Below, in pieces: positions 58,877-64,000 of a stretch of DNA of 64,000 bases. A model generated the notes under the pieces. The model made no database searches and was not told the DNA's origin. It worked only from the letters and a program-made list of their open reading frames with translations. This DNA comes from Candidatus Terraquivivens yellowstonensis. GTDB lineage: Archaea; Thermoproteota; Nitrososphaeria_A; Caldarchaeales; Wolframiiraptoraceae. The stretch's first letter is position 1; the number at the start of each line of letters is the position of its first letter. The stretch lies in NCBI GenBank assembly GCA_023539445.1, contig JAKCEW010000005.1, forward strand, positions 1 through 64,000. The letters are read 5' to 3'. Position numbers and translations under genes: made by a program.

Positions 58877-60082
58877 ATGAAGGAAAAGGTCCCTCCATAC
58901 TTTGAAGGCGTATATGAATACATCTCGATGCCAAGAAGGCTTCTCTTCGGACCGGACTCTGTAAAGAATGTAGGCAAGGAAGTGAAGCGGTTCGGTAACA
59001 GGGCACTCATAGTGACTGACGAGGGCGTTCAGAGGGCAGGCCTAGTAAGCAAGGTAACGGATGCTCTACTTACTGAGGGCGTAGAGTTTTACGTGTTCAA
59101 CGGTGTGAAGATGGAGCCCGATTTGGAAAACGCAAGAGTCGTAGCAAAGACTTCTAGGGAGAGGGATTACGATGTTGTGATCGGCGTCGGTGGTGGAAGC
59201 TGTCTGGACATGGCAAAGGTCGCGACCGTCATGGCTACAAACGAAGGCGATGTTGAGGAGTACTTTGGGGACGAACTCGTCAAGCGACCCGGCCTTCCCC
59301 TGATATTGATACCCACGACGTCAGGCTCGGGTAGTGAGGCTACAAGGGGGTCCGTTATATCTGTAGGAGATATCAAGAAGGTAATCTTCAGCAGGTGGAT
59401 GATAGCTGAGGTGGCGATAGTCGATCCCATGATGACCCTGACCATGCCTCCAAAGCTCACGGCGATTACGGGCATAGATGCGCTGAGCCACGCGGTCGAG
59501 AGCACCCTCTCGAAGAGGTCGAACATAGTATCATCGGCGCTCGCTAGGGAGAGCATAAAGCTAGTATCCGAAGGTCTGGAGGCAGCGTACAGGAATGGGA
59601 AGGATGTGAACGCGAGATACAGGATGGCAATTGCCGCAACGCTTGCCGGAGCTTCCTTTGCCAACTCGAGCGTCATCCTCGGCCATGGAATATCCTATGC
59701 ACTTGGCACGCTCTTCCATGTACCGCATGGTCTAGGTTGCGGCATTGCCCTGCCCTACGTTATGGAGTATAACATGCAGGTACGTGCCGATGCGTTGAGG
59801 GATGTGGCGGCCTCGTTTGGCCTGAACGTCTGGGGTCTTGATGATTTGGAGGCGGCCAAGATGGCAGTAAGGGCTACGGCGAATCTGATAAAAAATGTTG
59901 AGCTTCCTATCAGCCTAAAGGAGATGGGGATTCCTAGGGAAGCTGTGCCGGAGCTTGCGAACGTCCTAGTGTCCAAGTACCAGAGGTTGCTTAACAACAA
60001 CCCCTGCGAGGTCACTTACGAAGATGCCAACAGAATCTTCATGAGGATGTGGGAAGGTAGGCTAGAAAGCCTAGGTGGCTGA
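58877..60082 (+). CDS. Iron-containing alcohol dehydrogenase
   Basis: GVGGGSCLDMAK; PTTSGSGSEATRGSVI; HGISYALGTLFHVPHGLGCGIALP; ATG 58877 preferred (MKEKVPPYFEG). Confidence 0.9.
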   Translation: MKEKVPPYFEGVYEYISMPRRLLFGPDSVKNVGKEVKRFGNRALIVTDEGVQRAGLVSKVTDALLTEGVEFYVFNGVKMEPDLENARVVAKTSRERDYDVVIGVGGGSCLDMAKVATVMATNEGDVEEYFGDELVKRPGLPLILIPTTSGSGSEATRGSVISVGDIKKVIFSRWMIAEVAIVDPMMTLTMPPKLTAITGIDALSHAVESTLSKRSNIVSSALARESIKLVSEGLEAAYRNGKDVNARYRMAIAATLAGASFANSSVILGHGISYALGTLFHVPHGLGCGIALPYVMEYNMQVRADALRDVAASFGLNVWGLDDLEAAKMAVRATANLIKNVELPISLKEMGIPREAVPELANVLVSKYQRLLNNNPCEVTYEDANRIFMRMWEGRLESLGG

Positions 60083-60189
60083 GTCGGCCCATCGGCGTAT
60101 GGTACGTTCTCCCCAATCATTAGAGTATGAAGAGTATTTATCCAAGCATCCGGGAAAAATTTTTCCACGGGTGCTGAGCTTTTGGTTAC

Positions 60190-60246
60190 GGGGATGATGA
60201 GCTCGGGAAGCATGACCGGATGATATTGGTCTTAAGTTCTGACCCT
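60190..60246 (+). ncRNA. C/D box sRNA candidate C
   Basis: Stem GGGG/CCCT; C ATGATGA (60194), D'-like ATGA (60212), C' ATGATAT (60220), D CTGA (60239); 11- and 12-nt guides GCTCGGGAAGC and TGGTCTTAAGTT. Confidence 0.62.
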
Positions 60247-61084
60247 AAAGCCTGTAGTAGGACTTCGGTGCGTGCCTTAACCATATCCTCTTGAGCTTTT
60301 CTATGTCCTCTAGCACCTTGCTGTTCGCGACCTCCTCGGCCCTTTTTCTGTTCGATTCCAAAACAAGCTCCAGCAACCTCGAGCCTGTCTGCTTGAAGAG
60401 AATCTCGGTATTCTGAATCAGGCAGTGGCCCCCTATGACGTCCGGATAGTATATCGGCCTATCCTTCAGGACCTCATGCACCTCAGAAACGAACTCTGCT
60501 ACGACGTCCAACTCGGCTCCGAACCTCATCGCTATTCGGTGTGCCTCGTGCCACGACGTTATCATGATGGCCCTGTACACGGTCTCCCAGAGCTTTGCCA
60601 ACTCCAACGATTCGGGCTCTTGAGCTACCCTTACCTTAAACCCTGCCATCTCTAGATGCTCCTTCGCATGGTTTAGGGCGGAATGATTAACCGCGGCAAC
60701 CCATTTCGTCCAGAAAGTCATGTGCTCTTTCATCAAAGGATGCTTGCCCCTTACCGGTGAGTAGGCGACCTTTGCGCTCGTTCTCGACTGTAATGCCCTA
60801 GTGGCTCCGAGCGCGACCGTCGAGTGAACTATTACCAAGGACGGGCTTAGCATGTTGATATAGCCCAGCGTAGCGTCTATGAACTGGTTGAGCTCCTTGA
60901 ACGGATATGCCACGTGGAGTATGCCGATTGGTGGCTTGAGGTCGTCGATGCTGTCAACAGTCTTGCTACTATCTAGGTCGTAGCCGTATACGTTCGAGAA
61001 CTTCTCGGAGAGGATATCGTACAGCGGCCTTCCAACCTCGCCAAGCCCTACCACGAGTATTTCATCTGCGCTTTTCGCTTTCAC
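60245..61084 (-). CDS. NAD-binding dehydrogenase, UDP-glucose/GDP-mannose dehydrogenase-like
   Basis: ILVVGLGEVGRPLYDILSE; VHSTVALGATRAL; PDVIGGHCL. Confidence 0.55.
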   Translation of the reverse strand: MKAKSADEILVVGLGEVGRPLYDILSEKFSNVYGYDLDSSKTVDSIDDLKPPIGILHVAYPFKELNQFIDATLGYINMLSPSLVIVHSTVALGATRALQSRTSAKVAYSPVRGKHPLMKEHMTFWTKWVAAVNHSALNHAKEHLEMAGFKVRVAQEPESLELAKLWETVYRAIMITSWHEAHRIAMRFGAELDVVAEFVSEVHEVLKDRPIYYPDVIGGHCLIQNTEILFKQTGSRLLELVLESNRKRAEEVANSKVLEDIEKLKRIWLRHAPKSYYRL

Positions 61085-61237
61085 GCCCTTCGATGAATTT
61101 GTGTCGAATTTAAGTTTTGATTAACTTCAGAAACACAGTGTGCTACCAGCGGAATCAAATGGTGACGAGAATACGCAGAGATTCTCGCTTTCAATATGCG
61201 CACGAATGTTTAAATACCATGCGCGTCATCACTTCTA

Positions 61238-61254
61238 CACTTTAAATTAAAGTG
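61238..61254. promoter_or_regulatory. Perfect inverted repeat at predicted transcription start of the KaiC-like gene
   Basis: CACTTTAA-A-TTAAAGTG; TTTAAATA box about 25-30 nt upstream; ATG at 61262. Confidence 0.5.
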
Positions 61255-61261
61255 ATAAAGG

Positions 61262-61966
61262 ATGTTGAAACTGCACAAAAGGCCAGAGTTGATTAAGAGG
61301 CTTATACACGAAGACTACCCGAACGCTACCTTTCTCCATATAGGCCCAGTAGGCTCTGGTAAGACTATCTTTTTGATGCACATTTTGTATGAAAGGTTGA
61401 AAGAAGGTTATAAGTGCGTTTACGTCTCCGTAAAGAACTCGCCGAAAACGTTTATGTGGATAATGAAGAAAAGGAACATGGACGTCGAACCCTACGTCAA
61501 GGATGGTCGTTTAATAATCGTCGATTACCTCTCTGAAAAAGCAGGCATCCCACCAGATCCAAGCGAGTGGTACTCAAAAGTTATTCGGCTAAAGAATCCA
61601 ACCCCAACAGAGTTTAGCATAATGTCTAGCAAGCTTAGAGAAAGTTCCATAGAGTTCATTTTCGTAGACAGTCTGGCCGACATTTTTATGGATTTTGGAT
61701 TCACGGAGACGAGGAAGCTTCTCGATGTGGTGATACCTAGAATAAGAGAGGCGTGCATCGGTGCTTTTGTTCTAGATAAAGGGGTGCTTGATGAAATGAC
61801 GGAGAACTACATCAGGTCGAGGTTTGACGGCATAGTTGAGTATAAGGTCGAGGAAAGCCCGTTCGGTATTGAGAGATACATAAGGATGTTCCGTTTTACT
61901 CTTGCAAAAATAGATACTAGATGGCACAAGCTGATAATAGATCCTTACGGGATAAGGATCGAATAA
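61262..61966 (+). CDS. KaiC/RecA-superfamily ATPase-like protein
   Basis: Walker A GPVGSGKT; Walker B-like FIFVDSLADIF. Confidence 0.75.
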   Translation: MLKLHKRPELIKRLIHEDYPNATFLHIGPVGSGKTIFLMHILYERLKEGYKCVYVSVKNSPKTFMWIMKKRNMDVEPYVKDGRLIIVDYLSEKAGIPPDPSEWYSKVIRLKNPTPTEFSIMSSKLRESSIEFIFVDSLADIFMDFGFTETRKLLDVVIPRIREACIGAFVLDKGVLDEMTENYIRSRFDGIVEYKVEESPFGIERYIRMFRFTLAKIDTRWHKLIIDPYGIRIE

Positions 61967-62025
61967 TTTTTCTGTATTGCATGCATTTAAAGCGCGCCTA
62001 CACAACCGTTTTAAACTCCAAGATG

Positions 62026-62086
62026 TGGCTCAGACCCCGCTCCTAGTAAGCATCCTGTAAGTCGCGACGTTCTCTCATCATCGCCA
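62026..62086 (-). ncRNA. C/D box sRNA candidate D
   Basis: Minus strand: TGGC-g-ATGATGA…41 nt…CTGA-GCCA; TATA (TTATAAAT) at 62108-62115, 26 nt upstream; degenerate D'/C'. Confidence 0.6.
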
Positions 62087-62145
62087 AGGTTCACGAATGC
62101 TTGCACGATTTATAAGGTTTCTTTACATTTCCGTCAAGAGCTTTT

Positions 62146-62202
62146 CGGCTCAGCTACCCCAGAGGATATCATGAATCAACCTTTAGGGCATCATCATAGC
62201 CG
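62146..62202 (-). ncRNA. C/D box sRNA candidate E
   Basis: Minus strand: CGGC-t-ATGATGA-TGCCCTAAAGG-TTGA-TTC-ATGATAT-CCTCTGGGGTAG-CTGA-GCCG; 11- and 12-nt guides and 4-bp terminal stem. Confidence 0.75.
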
Positions 62203-62234
62203 TCAGGATTTTCAAGCAAGGCCACGGATAAGCT

Positions 62235-63458
62235 TTACCCATGCTTCAGCTCGCGGACGTGCATCCCGCCGCCCTTCACGAGGAGACAACCATTGTACAC
62301 AAGCTCGCCCCTCCTGAAGACCGATACGACCTTTGCGGACAGCTTCCTACCCTCGAATGGTGTGTATTTCGCTTTGCTCAAGAAATCCCTAGCGCTTATG
62401 CTCCACCGAACGCTGGTGTCAAAAACGACGAGGTCTGCGTAGAATCCCTTTCTGATGTCGCCCTTCGGTATGCCCAAGTACTCGGCCGGAGCTTTGCAGA
62501 GCTTTTTGAGAAGCGTGCTTATCTTAAGCCTCCCTTCGAGCCACTCGGTCAGCATCAGAGGGTACATTATCTCTAGGCCGGGAAAGCCCGGTGCGCGTCG
62601 TTCTGAAACTTTTTCTTCTAAAGTATGTGGTGCGTGGTCGGAAGCTATGAAATCCACTGAGCACCTCTCAAGTCCTGAAAAGATATACTGCTTATCAGCC
62701 ATCGAGGCGAGCGGAGGCCTCACCGCCGATATCCTCCTAGAATTTTCGTCGAGCTCTTCTTCCGAAAGAAGTAGATGATGTGGTGTCGCCTCGACCTTTA
62801 TCCTAGCACCAAGCCCTTCCTTCGCCAACTCTATCATCCTCAACGACTCTGCTCTCGATATATGCGCGAACCTTATGTCGTCGTCTGCTCTTATGCGTGA
62901 TAGCAACATCTTTACGGCCTTCGCCTCATCATCCCCTTCTAGCTCCGCGTGGACGACGAGTCTCATACCGCTCTCCCTCGACACTTTTAGGTAGTCTTCT
63001 AGCCTTTCCAAATCTTCGGGGTAGAGCTTCATGCCACAAGCTCCCAACTCCAGCGCCCTTTTTGCATCCTCGACCTTTTCGAGGGCTCCCACATGGACTG
63101 AGTAATCCACGACAGCACGCGCGGCAAGCAGACTTAGCCTTTCCCTAAGGGCTTCAGGGCTTCTTATCGGCGGCGAGGTGTTTGGCATCTCCGCAACCGT
63201 CGTGACGCCGCCGGCCGCCGCCGCGGACGTCCCAGTGAAAACGTCCTCTTTGTATGCTTGGTTCCAATCCCTGAGATGGACGTGAAGGTCTGTGGCAGAT
63301 GGCAGAAGCAATTGACCTTTGCCCAACAATAGCCTAGGACCTGAACCGACCTCGCCGACGTTCACGGAAGATATCCGCTCACCATCTATCTCGACGGTAA
63401 CTTCGTCTATTAGCCTGCCGTCTACGACCGCCCTGCCGACTATCCTCAGGTCTGCCAT
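62235..63458 (-). CDS. pyrC: Dihydroorotase
   Basis: LLLPSATDLHVHLRDWNQAYKEDVFTGTSAAAAGGVTTVAEMPNT; FIASDHAPH. Confidence 0.9.
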   Translation of the reverse strand: MADLRIVGRAVVDGRLIDEVTVEIDGERISSVNVGEVGSGPRLLLGKGQLLLPSATDLHVHLRDWNQAYKEDVFTGTSAAAAGGVTTVAEMPNTSPPIRSPEALRERLSLLAARAVVDYSVHVGALEKVEDAKRALELGACGMKLYPEDLERLEDYLKVSRESGMRLVVHAELEGDDEAKAVKMLLSRIRADDDIRFAHISRAESLRMIELAKEGLGARIKVEATPHHLLLSEEELDENSRRISAVRPPLASMADKQYIFSGLERCSVDFIASDHAPHTLEEKVSERRAPGFPGLEIMYPLMLTEWLEGRLKISTLLKKLCKAPAEYLGIPKGDIRKGFYADLVVFDTSVRWSISARDFLSKAKYTPFEGRKLSAKVVSVFRRGELVYNGCLLVKGGGMHVRELKHG

Positions 63459-63466
63459 GACCTTCA

Positions 63467-63952
63467 CTACTGCGTCAGCTGCTTCAGCACTTCTTCCTCC
63501 TCGAGGTATCTACCGCAGTATTCGCACTCGAGCCTCAGAGGACTCTTCGAGACAACGACAAACTTGGAGCTCACGTGCTCCATTGGCTGCCTCGTTATGC
63601 AACCTGGGTTCGTGCACCTGAGAATGCCGACTATCCTATCGGGCAGCTTGACTGACCTCTTCTCAACAACCTCGTAATTCCGTATTATGTTTATCGTGGC
63701 CGTTGGCGCTATAAGCGTCAACTTGTTGACCTGATCTGTCATGAGTTCTAGGTCCTCGACCTTCACTAGGTCCTTCTTACCAAGCTTCCCGCTCCTGACG
63801 TTCATCGTTACTGTTACGACGTGCCCCTCGCTTCCGGTTATTCCTAGCAACCTTAGGACCGCTAGGGCCCTTCCTGCGGGTATGTGGTCTATGACCGTTC
63901 CATTCTTTATCTTGCTTACCCGTAAAGTTTCTTGGTCGTTCATAGAGGACAC
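63467..63952 (-). CDS. pyrI: Aspartate carbamoyltransferase regulatory subunit
   Basis: VSKIKNGTVIDHIPAGRALAVLRLLGI; CTNPGCI…CEYCGR zinc site. Confidence 0.93.
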   Translation of the reverse strand: MSSMNDQETLRVSKIKNGTVIDHIPAGRALAVLRLLGITGSEGHVVTVTMNVRSGKLGKKDLVKVEDLELMTDQVNKLTLIAPTATINIIRNYEVVEKRSVKLPDRIVGILRCTNPGCITRQPMEHVSSKFVVVSKSPLRLECEYCGRYLEEEEVLKQLTQ

Positions 63953-64000
63953 CTAAAACACTCCGAGAACTAAACCTATCAAGGCCATTCTCACGGGAAC
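63953..64000 (-). CDS. pyrB: Aspartate carbamoyltransferase catalytic subunit, C-terminal fragment
   Basis: Minus-strand VPVRMALIGLVLGVF* immediately upstream of pyrI. Confidence 0.7.
   Translation of the reverse strand, partial: VPVRMALIGLVLGVF

Noticed and set aside
1-64000. CRISPR arrays, restriction or toxin-antitoxin defence island
   Set aside because: No regularly spaced direct repeats and no cas, restriction or toxin-antitoxin genes recognised; the methylase is in a housekeeping context.

Overview
This is a gene-dense archaeal chromosomal segment. Evidence for archaea: egsA, class I lysS, archaeal-type valS, dtdA, taw1/TYW1, nreA, hjc, PurP, class III signal-peptide pilins, C/D box sRNAs and near-leaderless TATA promoters. 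TACK-like affiliation is inference only. Most of the window is housekeeping: NuoL/NuoM, purA-guaB-purP-purP, moaE/moaC/moaB, a DNA maintenance cluster (nreA, hjc, wHTH-like, coiled coil, OB-fold SSB), MgtE-like half transporters, fumarase, NAD salvage, rps4 and rps11, 2-oxoacid:ferredoxin oxidoreductase, and pyrB-pyrI-pyrC. There are two tRNAs (Ser-GCT, Cys-GCA). No CRISPR array or defence island was seen. The observations most worth following up are: (1) two genes, a DNA-methylase-like gene and porG, whose conserved N-termini are recovered only by skipping one T at the same motif, CTT-T, which points to programmed +1 frameshifting or a recurrent base-call error; (2) a 328 bp element at 19228-19555 bounded by bipartite inverted repeats and carrying a small ORF with foreign-looking Arg codons; (3) a cluster of about five C/D box sRNA candidates between 58.5 and 62.2 kb that the ORF track does not show; (4) a GC-rich structured intergenic region near 25.1-25.25 kb. 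All calls come from reading the sequence by eye; no searches or folding were run.
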